Shown here: piece by piece, positions 26,459 to 38,471 of the stretch
Position numbering within the stretch: position 1 is the first letter of the stretch
Layout: each line of letters opens with the position of its first letter
Assembly: GCA_947372865.1 (NCBI GenBank)
Contig: CANBVJ010000011.1
Location: 1 to 64,000, forward strand
Length of the DNA: 64,000 nt
Source: Comamonadaceae bacterium
Lineage (GTDB): Bacteria; Pseudomonadota; Gammaproteobacteria; Burkholderiales; Burkholderiaceae_C
Direction of reading: 5' to 3'
Notes under the pieces: model-generated
Told to the model about the DNA's origin: nothing
The model's input: the letters and a program-made list of their open reading frames with translations, nothing else
The model's database searches: none
Made by a program: the position numbers and the translations under genes

Positions 26459-26513
26459 GGTTTTTCCTGTGACAAAGTCAGTGGCTTGGGTGCGTTGAGC
26501 TTACACGACCCAC

Positions 26514-27632
26514 TTAAAAAAGCACCACGCCGCGGATCGATTCGCCGCTTTTCATCAGATCAAAGCCCTTGTTGATGTCCTCAATCGGCATGGTGTGGGT
26601 GATCAGGTCGTCAATGTTGATCTTGCCTTCCATGTACCAGTCCACGATTTTGGGTACATCGGTGCGACCGCGCGCGCCGCCAAAGGCTGAACCTTCCCAT
26701 TTGCGCCCCGTGACCAACTGAAACGGCCGGGTGCTGATCTCGGCGCCAGCTTCGGCCACGCCGATGATGATGCTGCGGCCCCAGCCCTTGTGCGTGCATT
26801 CCAGCGCCTGGCGCATGACCTTGGTGTTGCCGATGCATTCAAAGCTGTAGTCGGCCCCGCCGTCGGTGAGTTGCACGATGGCGTCGACCAGGTTGCCGCC
26901 TGCAGCCTCGATTTCTTTGGGGTTTAGAAAGTGGGTCATGCCAAACTTGCGCGCCATGGCCTGGCGCGCGGGGTTGATGTCCACACCGATGATCTTGTCC
27001 GCGCCCACCATTTTTGCGCCCTGGATTACGTTCAGGCCAATGCCGCCCAGGCCAAACACCACCACGTTGGCGCCGGCCTCGACCTTGGCGGTAAACAACA
27101 CCGCGCCAATGCCGGTGGTCACGCCGCAGCCGATGTAGCAGACCTTGTCAAAAGGCGCGTCTTCGCGGATTTTTGCCAGGGCGATCTCGGGTACCACGGT
27201 GTAGTTGCTAAAGGTGCTGGTGCCCATGTAATGAAAAATCGGCTTGCCGTCCAGGCTAAAACGGCTGCTGGCGTCGGGCATCAAGCCCTTGCCCTGGGTG
27301 CTGCGGATGCGCTGGCACAGGTTGGTCTTGCGGCTCAGGCAAAACTTGCATTCCCGGCATTCGGGGGTGTAGAGCGGAATGACGTGGTCGCCCTTTTTGA
27401 GGGTGGTCACGCCAGGCCCCACGTCCACCACAATGCCCGCGCCCTCGTGGCCCAGGATGGCCGGGAAAATGCCTTCCGGGTCTGCGCCTGACAGGGTGTA
27501 GTAGTCGGTGTGGCAAATGCCGGTGGCCTTGATCTCGACCAGCACCTCGCCAAATTTGGGCCCTTGCAGGTCCACGGTTTCAATGGTCAGGGGCTGGCCT
27601 GCTTTCCAGGCGACGGCGGCTTTGGTTTTCAT
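26514..27632 (-). CDS. frmA: S-(hydroxymethyl)glutathione dehydrogenase / class III alcohol dehydrogenase
   Basis: A 372-residue zinc alcohol dehydrogenase that oxidises the glutathione adduct of formaldehyde to S-formylglutathione. Catalytic zinc ligands lie in [13 protein letters not shown] and LGHEGAG; the structural zinc cluster [15 protein letters not shown] is visible; the class III fold continues with [12 protein letters not shown] and [20 protein letters not shown]. No frmB (S-formylglutathione hydrolase) or frmR repressor is adjacent, so the rest of the pathway must be elsewhere. Confidence 0.95.
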   Translation of the reverse strand: MKTKAAVAWKAGQPLTIETVDLQGPKFGEVLVEIKATGICHTDYYTLSGADPEGIFPAILGHEGAGIVVDVGPGVTTLKKGDHVIPLYTPECRECKFCLSRKTNLCQRIRSTQGKGLMPDASSRFSLDGKPIFHYMGTSTFSNYTVVPEIALAKIREDAPFDKVCYIGCGVTTGIGAVLFTAKVEAGANVVVFGLGGIGLNVIQGAKMVGADKIIGVDINPARQAMARKFGMTHFLNPKEIEAAGGNLVDAIVQLTDGGADYSFECIGNTKVMRQALECTHKGWGRSIIIGVAEAGAEISTRPFQLVTGRKWEGSAFGGARGRTDVPKIVDWYMEGKINIDDLITHTMPIEDINKGFDLMKSGESIRGVVLF

Positions 27633-27828
27633 GGGGTGTGGCGTCTGCGTTAGCTAAATAGGCGGCATCGTAACTTCATTCAGGGCGTGCCGGGAATAAC
27701 CGGCACTGCGGCGACGACGCCCCACCATCGACGTAGGCGAGGGTCGGTGTCAGGGTTTCCACCTACCGTGCGAACACCTGATAAGCTGTAGGGCTGAAAA
27801 CTATTGTTGGACTATTCGCTGCAATCTT

Positions 27829-28251
27829 ATGAAAAATATGAATCTAGTCAGGGGGGTATTCCTCATTGCAATATCGTTGTTGTTTGGCCTAACAGCAATG
27901 ACCTATTCAATAGGCAAGTTTGGCAAGGCCGGCCCCGGCATGTTTCCGCTGCTCGTCAGTGGCATGCTTTTGGTCATTGGCGTAGTAACGGTCATTGGAG
28001 CACACTACAAACCACCGGTTCCTATCAGCTACAACTTTAAAAACATCACACTCGTGCTGCTGGGTTTGTGTGGATTTGCGATTATTTCCCAGTACCTGAA
28101 TATGATTCTCGGAATTGTATTTTTGGTATTTTCCACTGCTTATGCGGCGTCCTCGTTTACGGTCGTACGTAACCTCAAAATATCGGCATGCCTTGTTGCT
28201 ATTGCCTTTGCCTTCAAATACTTACTTGGCCTTAATCTGCCCCTGATCTAA
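27829..28251 (+). CDS. tctB: Tripartite tricarboxylate transporter TctB family, second copy
   Basis: A 140-residue small membrane subunit with four membrane segments. The family block GKAGPGMFPLLVSGMLLVIG is present. The DNA is visibly richer in A+T than the neighbours: bases 28081-28140 contain only about one third G+C. Its stop shares one base with the start of the following tctA (TAATG), so the two are coupled. No solute-binding protein gene is adjacent. Confidence 0.85.
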   Translation: MKNMNLVRGVFLIAISLLFGLTAMTYSIGKFGKAGPGMFPLLVSGMLLVIGVVTVIGAHYKPPVPISYNFKNITLVLLGLCGFAIISQYLNMILGIVFLVFSTAYAASSFTVVRNLKISACLVAIAFAFKYLLGLNLPLI

Positions 28252-29741
28252 TGGACTTAATACACAATCTCGCTTTCGGTTTTGAGCATGCTCTGACGTG
28301 GCAAAACCTGTTGTATTGCGCAATTGGTTGCGTAGTCGGTACATTGGTCGGATTGCTTCCTGGCTTGGGTCCGTTGTCGACCATTAGCTTGCTGCTTCCG
28401 TTGACGTACTCCATACCAACCGATGGCTCCATCATCATGCTTGCCGGAATTTATTACGGTGCGCAATACGGGGACAGCGTTAGCGCCATCACCATGAAGA
28501 TACCGCATGCCAGCAGCATTGTTGCCTGCATTGACGGTTATCAGATGACGCTCAAAGGCAAAACAGGCTTGGCCTTGTTTACTGCGGGTATTTCAAGCTT
28601 TATTGGCGGAACCGTAGCCATACTCGTGTTGGCCACTTTGGCGCCCACCTTGGGCGAGGTCGCACTTTTGTTTGGCCCCGCGGATTACTGTGCGCTGATG
28701 TTGCTCGGATTTGTCTGCGTGAGTTTTGTCACCACGGGCAGCATGCTCAATGGCCTGGCAATGACATTGATCGGCGTGCTTCTGGGCTTGGTCGGGACCG
28801 ATGTCAACAGTGGTGTGCCAAGGTTTACGATGGACCTGGGCTTTCTTGCGGATGGCGTTGGTCTGATCAGCGTGGCCTTGGGCTGCTTCGGCATCGCTGA
28901 AATTGTGAAAAACCTGGACAGCGGCGGACAGGTAACCCCTTTCAACGGCCAGATCAAGCTGATGCCAACCTGGCCCGAGTTCAAACGGATTATTCCAAGC
29001 GCGCTTCGCGGCAGTGTTATTGGTTCGGTTCTTGGTTTGTTGCCGGGCGGCGGGCCTGTTATTGCCCAATTCGCGGCCTACGCGGCAGACAAGCGATTCA
29101 GCAAGTACCGGGACGAGATTGGCGATGGTGCTATTGAAGGCGTAGCCGGCCAAGCGGCCGCCGACGAAGCTGCTGCGCGCACCAGTTTTATTCCACTGAT
29201 GAGTATTGGCATTCCAGAAAATGCGGTCATGGCTTTGATGATGGCCGCTTTTATTGTGAAGGGCGTACAGCCTGGACCAAATATGATCGCCAATCACCCT
29301 GATTTATTTTGGGGTCTGGTTGCGAGTATGTGGGTGGGAAATTGCTTTTTGGTTATTTTGAACGTTCCATTGGTCCGTTACTGGCTTTCGGTATTCAAGA
29401 TTCCTTTTAGCGTCTTGTTTCCGGCGATTCTTTTCTTTTGCTGCATCGGTACATATAGCATTAACAATAACCTAGACGACGTCTACATCACGGCGACATT
29501 TGGTTTTATTGGTTATATGTTTATGCGTCTCGGTCTGGAAGCAGCGCCGTTGATGCTGGGCTTTATTCTGGGGCCCATGCTGGAGGAATATTTCCGTCGG
29601 CAACTGCTCATCAGCCGGGGCGATTTCACCTCTTTCTTTACCCGGCCCATCAGCGGAAGCTTACTGGCCTTGATCGGGTTTTTCATTGTCTGGCAACTGG
29701 TTTCTTTCCTGCGCCAGGTTAGGAAAACTCCGGCGGTTTAA
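28251..29741 (+). CDS. tctA: Tripartite tricarboxylate transporter permease TctA, second copy
   Basis: A 496-residue large permease subunit paralogous to the one at 17.6 kb. Topology and the blocks LVGLLPGLGPLSTISLLLPL, MLAGIYYGAQYG, VGTDVNSGVPRF and the end AAPLMLGFILGPMLEEYFRR are kept. The highly conserved GGSTTAILxNxPGE stretch of the first copy reads GDSVSAITMKIPHASS here, so the substrate-contacting loop has changed and a different substrate is likely. Codon composition is less G+C-rich than the flanking genes. Confidence 0.9.
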   Translation: MDLIHNLAFGFEHALTWQNLLYCAIGCVVGTLVGLLPGLGPLSTISLLLPLTYSIPTDGSIIMLAGIYYGAQYGDSVSAITMKIPHASSIVACIDGYQMTLKGKTGLALFTAGISSFIGGTVAILVLATLAPTLGEVALLFGPADYCALMLLGFVCVSFVTTGSMLNGLAMTLIGVLLGLVGTDVNSGVPRFTMDLGFLADGVGLISVALGCFGIAEIVKNLDSGGQVTPFNGQIKLMPTWPEFKRIIPSALRGSVIGSVLGLLPGGGPVIAQFAAYAADKRFSKYRDEIGDGAIEGVAGQAAADEAAARTSFIPLMSIGIPENAVMALMMAAFIVKGVQPGPNMIANHPDLFWGLVASMWVGNCFLVILNVPLVRYWLSVFKIPFSVLFPAILFFCCIGTYSINNNLDDVYITATFGFIGYMFMRLGLEAAPLMLGFILGPMLEEYFRRQLLISRGDFTSFFTRPISGSLLALIGFFIVWQLVSFLRQVRKTPAV

Positions 29742-29933
29742 CCTAGATGTGCCATCCTGGCCTTGGCTGGGATGGCGGGTTGATGCCGCAACCACGCGGC
29801 CTAAAGAGCGAATGTGCAAGCGTTACCGCGTCGCTCTGGTAATCGCACAGATGAACCTGTCGCGCAAAGCAATCCACCCCCGCCGCGCGCTCACCTAAAC
29901 TCGCGCCGCGCCGCGCTCTGCGGCATAAACTAG

Positions 29934-32447
<2,514 letters not shown>

Positions 32448-32468
32448 CTTTTTAACCTGAGCAAACCG

Positions 32469-33278
32469 ATGACCGACAACTTCAAAAATCTCTTTTCCAT
32501 CCAGGGCAAAACCGCGCTGGTGACTGGCGGCTCGCGCGGCATTGGCGAAATGATCGCGGCCGGCTTTTTGTCGCAGGGCGCCAAGGTCTATATCTCTTCG
32601 CGCAAGGCCGACACCTGCCAGGCCACAGCAGAGCGCCTGAGCCAAACTTATGGCGGCGAATGCATTGCGCTGCCCGCCGACCTGTCCAAGCTCTCGGGCG
32701 TGGAAAGCCTGGCAGCACAACTCGCCGCGCACGAGGCCAAGCTCGACATTTTGGTCAACAACGCTGGCGCGTCTTGGGGCGCGCCCCTGGATCAATTTCC
32801 GGAAGTGGGCTGGGACAAGGTGATGGACACCAACGTCAAGGGCGTGTTCTTTTTGACGCAAAAACTATTGCCGCTACTGCGCGCGGCCGGCCAGGGCGCA
32901 AGCCCGGCGCGGGTGATCAACATTGGCTCGATTGACGGCATTAAAAGCTCGGCTTTTGATGCTTTCTCGTATGGCGCGTCCAAGGCGGCGGTGCACCACC
33001 TGACCCGTTTCATGGCCACACACCTGACCAAAGAACGCATTTTGTTCAACGCCATTGCACCCGGGCCGTTCCCGACCTGGATGCTGAGTACCGGGGTGGG
33101 TTTTGGCGGCGAGACCGAGGGCGTGGACTGGGACAAGGTCGGCCAATCCAACCCCAGCGGACGTGTGGGTACCGCCCAAGACATCGCCGGGCTGGCTATA
33201 TTCCTGTGCTCGCGGGCGGGTGAATACGTGGTGGGCCAAACCATTGCCTGCGACGGCGGCGTGGTCGGCACAGCCTAA
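32469..33278 (+). CDS. SDR family oxidoreductase (3-oxoacyl reductase-like)
   Basis: A 269-residue classical SDR with TGGSRGIGEMIAAGFLSQGA (NADP-type cofactor loop, followed by SSRKAD), LVNNAGASWG, and the catalytic NIGSIDG plus YGASKAAVHHL. The C-terminus EYVVGQTIACDGG is typical of FabG-like proteins. It starts 21 bases after the FadH-like fusion and 68 bases before the ligase, so the three form a likely operon. A role in 3-keto or 3-hydroxyacyl conversion is inferred from the neighbours. Confidence 0.88.
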   Translation: MTDNFKNLFSIQGKTALVTGGSRGIGEMIAAGFLSQGAKVYISSRKADTCQATAERLSQTYGGECIALPADLSKLSGVESLAAQLAAHEAKLDILVNNAGASWGAPLDQFPEVGWDKVMDTNVKGVFFLTQKLLPLLRAAGQGASPARVINIGSIDGIKSSAFDAFSYGASKAAVHHLTRFMATHLTKERILFNAIAPGPFPTWMLSTGVGFGGETEGVDWDKVGQSNPSGRVGTAQDIAGLAIFLCSRAGEYVVGQTIACDGGVVGTA

Positions 33279-33346
33279 AACCTGCGGTAACGCGACTACT
33301 ATCCCTCGCTTGCCAACCCCCCTATAAATTCCAAGGAGACACCCTC

Positions 33347-35029
33347 ATGACAAGCCCCAAGCTGATGCTGGACTACATCTACGAACATGAAAAGCAGATC
33401 GCCGACACGGTGTTCCTGACCCAGCCCTTGGGCAATGGCCAGGTGGCCGACTACACCTGGGGCCAGACCATGGACCAGGCGCGGCGCATGGCCACGCACC
33501 TGCAAAGCTATGGCTTTGCACCGGGCGCGCGCATTGCCATTCTGTCGAAAAACTGCGCGCACTTCTTCATGGCCGAATTGGCCATCTGGATGGCGGGCTA
33601 CACCACGGTGGCCATTTTCCCGACCGAGGCGGCCTCCAACGTGCGCTTTGTGCTCGAACACAGCGAGGCCAGCTTGCTGTTTGTCGGCAAGCTCGACACC
33701 TGGCCCGAGCAAATTCCCGGCGTGCCCGAGCAAATGCCGCGTATCGCCTTTCCTCTGGCACCGGCCACGCCCTACGACACCTGGGACGCGATTACCGCAC
33801 GCACGGCGCCGATTGCCGGTTTCCCGCAGCGCGCAGGCACCGACCTGGCCATGCTGATTTACACCTCGGGCTCCACCGGCCAGCCCAAGGGCGTGATGCA
33901 CAGCTTTGAGCGCATTACCGCGTCCACCGAATACTCGGTGGCGCAAAACATGAGTGACGCGGTGCGGGCAGGCCAGGAATACCGCGTGTTGTCTTATCTG
34001 CCGCTGGCGCACGTGTTTGAGCGCGCCGTGATTGAATGCAACGCCTTGGTCGTGGGCAGGGTCCACGTCTTTTTTGCTGAATCGCTGGACACGTTTGCCG
34101 CTGATTTGCAGCGCGCCCGCCCCACGCTGTTTGTGTCCGTGCCCCGCCTGTGGCTCAAGTTCCAGCAGGCCGTGTTTGCCAAAATGCCGGCACGCAAACT
34201 GGCACTAATGTTGCGTATTCCGATACTGAACAAAATTGTGGCGCGCAAGATTTTGACCAACCTGGGCCTGGACCAGGCGGTGTTGGCCTTCAGTGGCTCG
34301 GCGCCTCTGCCCGCAGACCTGATTCGCTGGTACCGCAGCCTGGGCCTGCAACTGCTTGAAGGCTTGGGCATGACCGAAGACTTTGCCTATTCTCATACCG
34401 CTACCCCCGCGTTCAGCGAACCCGGCTACGTGGGTATTGCCAACCCCGGTGTGCAGGTGCGCATCAGCCCCGAGGGTGAAATCCTGATCAAGTCCCCCGG
34501 CCAGATGGTGGGCTACTACAAGCGCCCTGATCTGGACGCCGAGAGCTTTACCGCCGATGGCTTTTTCCATACTGGCGACTTGGGTTCCCTGCGCGCAGAC
34601 GGCCAGCTCAAGGTCACAGGCCGCCTGAAAGAATTGTTCAAGACCTCCAAAGGCAAGTACGTGGCGCCCGCGCCGATTGAGAACCTGCTCAACATCCACC
34701 CGCTGGTCGAGAGCAGCATGGTGTCCGGCCTGGGCCAGCCCGCCGCCTATGCTGTGGTGGTGCTGGGCGAGGAGTTCCGCCCCAAGCAAAACGACCCGGC
34801 CTTTCGTGCTGATGCGCAGACGCAGTTGGAACAGTTGCTCAAAGAGGTCAACGCCCAGGTCGCGGACTACGAAAAGCTGCAGATGATCGTGGTGGCCAAA
34901 GACCCCTGGTCGATCGAGAACGGCTGCCTGACCCCGACCATGAAGATCCGGCGCAGCCGCATCGAAAGCGCGGTGGAGCCCAAGGTTGAAGGCTGGTACG
35001 CCAACAAAAGTCCCGTTCAATGGGCCTAA
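33347..35029 (+). CDS. AMP-dependent acyl-CoA ligase (long-chain fatty acid type)
   Basis: A 560-residue adenylate-forming ligase. P-loop LIYTSGSTGQPKGVMHSFE at about 170-190, the FACS-type block YLPLAHVFERAV, the A5-like EGLGMTEDFAYS, HTGDLGSLRADGQLKVTGRL, and the C-terminal lysine region NGCLTPTMKIRR, which is the Lys motif of bacterial and eukaryotic long-chain ligases. Final step of a catabolic set with the SDR and the FadH-like enzyme. The AAGGAGACACC site precedes the ATG. Confidence 0.9.
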   Translation: MTSPKLMLDYIYEHEKQIADTVFLTQPLGNGQVADYTWGQTMDQARRMATHLQSYGFAPGARIAILSKNCAHFFMAELAIWMAGYTTVAIFPTEAASNVRFVLEHSEASLLFVGKLDTWPEQIPGVPEQMPRIAFPLAPATPYDTWDAITARTAPIAGFPQRAGTDLAMLIYTSGSTGQPKGVMHSFERITASTEYSVAQNMSDAVRAGQEYRVLSYLPLAHVFERAVIECNALVVGRVHVFFAESLDTFAADLQRARPTLFVSVPRLWLKFQQAVFAKMPARKLALMLRIPILNKIVARKILTNLGLDQAVLAFSGSAPLPADLIRWYRSLGLQLLEGLGMTEDFAYSHTATPAFSEPGYVGIANPGVQVRISPEGEILIKSPGQMVGYYKRPDLDAESFTADGFFHTGDLGSLRADGQLKVTGRLKELFKTSKGKYVAPAPIENLLNIHPLVESSMVSGLGQPAAYAVVVLGEEFRPKQNDPAFRADAQTQLEQLLKEVNAQVADYEKLQMIVVAKDPWSIENGCLTPTMKIRRSRIESAVEPKVEGWYANKSPVQWA

Positions 35030-35084
35030 GCGCTTAGCGCGCGGCCGGGCGGGGCGCCTGAGCCTGCACTCGCGGGCGATACGT

Positions 35085-35934
35085 TTAAGCCCGTAGCACG
35101 CGGGCGATAAAGTCCGCTGTCTGGCGCAGTGCGTCACGCGCCTCGGGCAGCAGCCGGGCCATTACCGGAAAAGCGTGGGGCGTGTGCTTCCATTGCAGGC
35201 AAGTGCTGCTGCTGCCTAGCGCTTGCAGCTTCTCGTGCAGGCGCAGCGCGTCGTCCTGCAATATTTCTGATTGGCTTACCACCGTCAAACACGGTGGGCG
35301 CGTACATGGCCAGCGCGTCGTCGAGCAACTGGCGGTGCAGCATGGCGTCTGAATCGGCATTGCCCGTGATGGACGCGCCTTGGTGCGTCAAATCTAGCCA
35401 GGGTGAAAAAAGCAGCATGGCGCGCGGCAGGGGTAGATGGGCATCGCGCACGGCTTGGGCGGTGGCCAGCGCCAGATTGCCGCCCGCGCTGTCGCCGCCC
35501 AGCAGCATTTGCCCTGCGTCCACGCCTTGCGCCAGCAGCGCCTGGTACACCGCCATCGCATCCTCATGCGCTGCGGGAAATGGATGCTCGGGCGCGAGCC
35601 GGTAGTCCACCATCAGCATGCGCACTTGCGCCCGATGCGCCAGGGTGCGGGCCATGTCGCGGTGACTGCTCAGGCTGCCTGCGATATAGCCGCCCCCGTG
35701 AAAGTAGACGCAGATGGGCGCGCGCGCGTCGCCCATCAAGGCTTTGGGCTGCACCCATTCCACCGGTATACCGCCCATTACGTCGGCGCGCACATCAATT
35801 TGGGGCCGGGGTTTGCTGTAGTCGCGGCTCAGGATTTTGCGTCCTTGGCGCAAGCGCTGCTCGGGCGAAAGCTGCAGGCTGGCCGCCCGGCGGGATTTCA
35901 AAAACCGGTTGATGAAGAAGTTTTGAATACTCAT
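35085..35934 (-). pseudogene. Alpha/beta hydrolase (HSL family), broken by deletion and frameshift
   Basis: The 5' part (start 35934) is a good hormone-sensitive-lipase family hydrolase: YFHGGGYIAGS oxyanion motif, GGDSAGGN with the nucleophile serine (about residue 149), and LDDALAMYAPTV. At about 35278-35285 the frame departs from the family: it reads KPIRNIAGRR and runs on with unrelated sequence to a stop at about 35134. The other minus frame then supplies the family-like VSQSEILQDDALRLHEKLQAL and HTPHAFPVMARLLPE, which carry the expected catalytic Asp and His. About 20 codons that normally lie between the two parts are also absent. This is best explained by a deletion that also shifted the frame. 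Confidence 0.8.
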
Positions 35935-35948
35935 GGAGGGGTTTTCGT

Positions 35949-37439
35949 TTAAGGCTTGCGGGTTTCGGTCACAAAGTCTTGCACCACAAAGCGGGCCAGG
36001 CGCCGGCGCATGGTGAAGGTGGTCCAGGGCCAGTTGGTGCTGTTGCGGCCATTTTTGTCCAGAAAATAGCTGGTGCAGCCGCTGTTCCACACCGTGGTTT
36101 GCAACGCCGCCTGGATTTTTTGGTTGTAGCTGGCGTAGCGCGCCGGGTCCACTGCGATGCTGGTGATCCCCTGCCGCCGTGCCGTGGTGATGGCAGAGAC
36201 GATGAACTTGAGCTGGGCCTCAATGATCACAAAGGCCGATGAAAAGGTATACAAATTGGGGCCAAAGGTGAGAAACAGGTTGGGGCAATCCTGCGTCATA
36301 GTGCCCAGATAGGCGGCGGGCGAACCTTGCCACTGCGCCGCCAGGGTGCTGCCACTTTGGCCAACAACGCAGTGGGCAATGGGCGGGTTGGCCACTTCAA
36401 AACCGGTGGCAAAGACGATGGCGTCTACCTCGCAGGTGCTGCCGTCGCTGGCGGTGACCGAGTTGCCGTTGATGTTGACCACGTCGGGCACGACTTGCAC
36501 ATGGGCTTGGGCCAGCGCGCGGTACCAGGTGTTGGACAGCAAGATGCGTTTGCAGCCCACCGAATGGTCGGGCACGAGCTTGGCGCGCAGGGCGGGGTCT
36601 TTCACACCCCGGGCAATGTTTTTCAGGCCCTGGGCCTGGATGCGCTTGAGCAGCCAGGGGTAATTCAAGCTGGCGTTGAGCAGCTCAAACTGCAAATACA
36701 GCGCGGTGCGAAACAGCGACTGCGTCCACGGGTGTTTGGCAAACAAAGCTTGCCAGCGTGGGGCAATGGTTGCGTCCAACTTGGGCAAGACCCAGGGCGC
36801 GGTGCGCTGAAACAGCGTGAGCTGGCTCACCTGTTGTGCGATATGCGGCAGAAACTGAATGGCCGATGCGCCCGAGCCAATCACCGCCACTCGTTTGCCC
36901 TGCAGGTCAAAACTGTGGTCCCAGCGGGAGGAATGGAAATGCACGCCGGTAAAAGTGTCCAGGCCGGGTATGGGCGGCAGCACCGGCACATGCATGGGGC
37001 CGCAGGCCATGACCACAAAGCGCGCCCAAAACACGCAGGCACTGGTTTGCAGGCGCCAGCGCTGGTGCGTCGCATCCCAGCGCGCCTCGGTCAATTCGTG
37101 GCGCACGCGCACGCAGTCCAGCACGCCAAACTTTTCGGCGGTGTCACGCGTGTAGTTTTTGATCTCGTCTTGTTTGGCAAACAGACGGCTCCAGCGCGGA
37201 TTGGGGGCGAAGGAGTAGGAATACAGCGCCGACGGCACATCGCAACCGCAACCGGGATAGGTGTTGTCGCGCCAGACGCCGCCGATCTCGCTGCCTTTTT
37301 CCAGCACCACGCATTCAACCCCCGCCTGGCGCAAGCGGATGGCCGCGCCGATACCGGCAAAGCCAGCGCCGACCACCACCACCTCGTGCACTTCGGCTGG
37401 GGCAGAGTCGCTGGTCTCTGCTTGCAGCGGGGCGGACAC
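35949..37439 (-). CDS. Flavin-dependent monooxygenase, Baeyer-Villiger type
   Basis: A 496-residue FAD/NADPH monooxygenase. The FAD motif VVVGAGFAGIGAAIRLRQAG is at 21-40. The Baeyer-Villiger fingerprint FxGxxxHxxxW(P/D) is present as F163, G165, H169, W173, D174 (FTGVHFHSSRWD), followed by the NADPH motif VAVIGSGASA. The block GGVWRDNTYPGCGCDVPS is typical of the family. It would insert oxygen next to a ketone, or oxidise S or N. It is 14 bases downstream of the GST start region on the same strand, and next to the broken hydrolase, which could once have cleaved the ester product. Confidence 0.88.
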   Translation of the reverse strand: MSAPLQAETSDSAPAEVHEVVVVGAGFAGIGAAIRLRQAGVECVVLEKGSEIGGVWRDNTYPGCGCDVPSALYSYSFAPNPRWSRLFAKQDEIKNYTRDTAEKFGVLDCVRVRHELTEARWDATHQRWRLQTSACVFWARFVVMACGPMHVPVLPPIPGLDTFTGVHFHSSRWDHSFDLQGKRVAVIGSGASAIQFLPHIAQQVSQLTLFQRTAPWVLPKLDATIAPRWQALFAKHPWTQSLFRTALYLQFELLNASLNYPWLLKRIQAQGLKNIARGVKDPALRAKLVPDHSVGCKRILLSNTWYRALAQAHVQVVPDVVNINGNSVTASDGSTCEVDAIVFATGFEVANPPIAHCVVGQSGSTLAAQWQGSPAAYLGTMTQDCPNLFLTFGPNLYTFSSAFVIIEAQLKFIVSAITTARRQGITSIAVDPARYASYNQKIQAALQTTVWNSGCTSYFLDKNGRNSTNWPWTTFTMRRRLARFVVQDFVTETRKP

Positions 37440-37454
37440 CGGGCGTGTTGCCGC

Positions 37455-38096
37455 TTAGGGTTTGGTGAGCGCCGCTTTGCGGTCAGCGTTGATCTTTTGC
37501 GAGCTGGCGCGCTCGCCCAGCATCTTGACATAGGGCTTGTAGTCCACGCCACCGGCTACCAACAGGTCTTCGCCATACACCGCGCGGGTAGCCAAGCCGA
37601 CCAGAGGCAGGTTGCTAAACGCCACGCAATCGGCCAGAGTAAAGGTATCACCGCCGATGTAAGGAGAAAACTTCACCATGCGTTTCAAGGCCGCAATGTT
37701 TTTCTCCAGCCGCTTGCGCACCGCCGCCTGCGTGTCCTCGCTCACCGTGCCGCCAAAAAACGCCTGCGCGTACAGCTCGCGCGCGACCAGTTCGAGGTGC
37801 AGGTTGATAAAGGTAACGAGTTCGCGCAGCTTGGCCGCAGCAAAGGGATCGCTTGGCAGCAGCGGGTGCGCGGGGTACTGGGCTTCGAGGTAGTCCAATA
37901 TCACGGCGCTCTCGCACAAGCCGCCCTGGGGCGTGCGGATGAAGGGAATTTTGGCGAGCGGTGAGTCGGCCAGCACGGCCTCGTCTTTGCTGCCGGTGAC
38001 GACGTGTTCCTCGGCGAACGGGATCTCTTTTTCAAGCAAGACTTGCTTGACGATGTTGTAGTAGTTGGAAACGGCAAAGCCGCAAAGCGTGATCAT
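37455..38096 (-). CDS. Glutathione S-transferase family protein
   Basis: A 213-residue GST: thioredoxin-like N-terminal half (MITLCGFAVSNYYNIVKQVL with a GSH-site residue near position 10, and TPQGGLCESAVILDYLEAQYP, the ESxAI motif) and an all-alpha C-terminal half. It is 15 bases upstream of the monooxygenase and likely co-transcribed. It may detoxify reactive intermediates of the same pathway; the real acceptor is unknown. Confidence 0.85.
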   Translation of the reverse strand: MITLCGFAVSNYYNIVKQVLLEKEIPFAEEHVVTGSKDEAVLADSPLAKIPFIRTPQGGLCESAVILDYLEAQYPAHPLLPSDPFAAAKLRELVTFINLHLELVARELYAQAFFGGTVSEDTQAAVRKRLEKNIAALKRMVKFSPYIGGDTFTLADCVAFSNLPLVGLATRAVYGEDLLVAGGVDYKPYVKMLGERASSQKINADRKAALTKP

Positions 38097-38171
38097 GGTG
38101 CAAAGGCTCCTGGGTTGTTTGCCCCAGTGTAAATTGCCCGACCCACGCCGCCGTGCCGCGTGGGTGACAAG

Positions 38172-38450
38172 CTAGGTGGCCACGCGCTCGGTGGCCTTTT
38201 GCAGCCACATATCCAGGTTGTCCAGCAGCGCGGACTGACTGAAGGAGCAGCTTTCTTCGGAAAACAGTGCGCTGGATTCCAGCCGGTCCAGCAAACCCAG
38301 CCACACCTCGCCGTAGCGCGGGGGCAGGGCGGCCAGTAGCGGCTCTTGCGCCCGGGCCCGGGCGCAAAAGGCCGCCACGCCAAGGGCGCCAGCGCGCAAC
38401 TGGACCAAAGACTGGCACAGAGCGCTCAGCTTGCTGGCGTGGCTTGGCAT
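38172..38450 (-). CDS. Conserved-looking hypothetical protein (92 residues)
   Basis: A 92-residue soluble, helix-rich protein beginning MPSHASKLSALCQSLVQLRA. It has the pattern ALFSEESCSFSQSALLDNLD, which looks constrained, and no signal peptide or membrane span. I think related small proteins occur in Comamonadaceae, but no function is known to me. It lies 21 bases after the nitroreductase gene on the same strand, so it may be part of that transcript. Confidence 0.6.
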   Translation of the reverse strand: MPSHASKLSALCQSLVQLRAGALGVAAFCARARAQEPLLAALPPRYGEVWLGLLDRLESSALFSEESCSFSQSALLDNLDMWLQKATERVAT

Positions 38451-38471
38451 GTGCGCAGGGCCGTGCAGGTC

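Noticed and set aside
27687-27706. Inverted repeat gtgccgg/ccggcac between frmA and the second tctB.
   Set aside because: Short stem, no T-run and no clear promoter association; could be chance in G+C-rich DNA.
29751-29776. Stem gccatcc/ggatggc after the second tctA, as a terminator.
   Set aside because: No T-run follows, and the stem is only 7 bp with a 12-base loop. It may still aid termination.
35026-35037. Palindrome ctaagcgcttag at the end of the acyl-CoA ligase gene; similar sequences near other stops (for example 4119-4130).
   Set aside because: It overlaps a stop codon and has no loop or T-run; similar short matches come from the common codons before stops.
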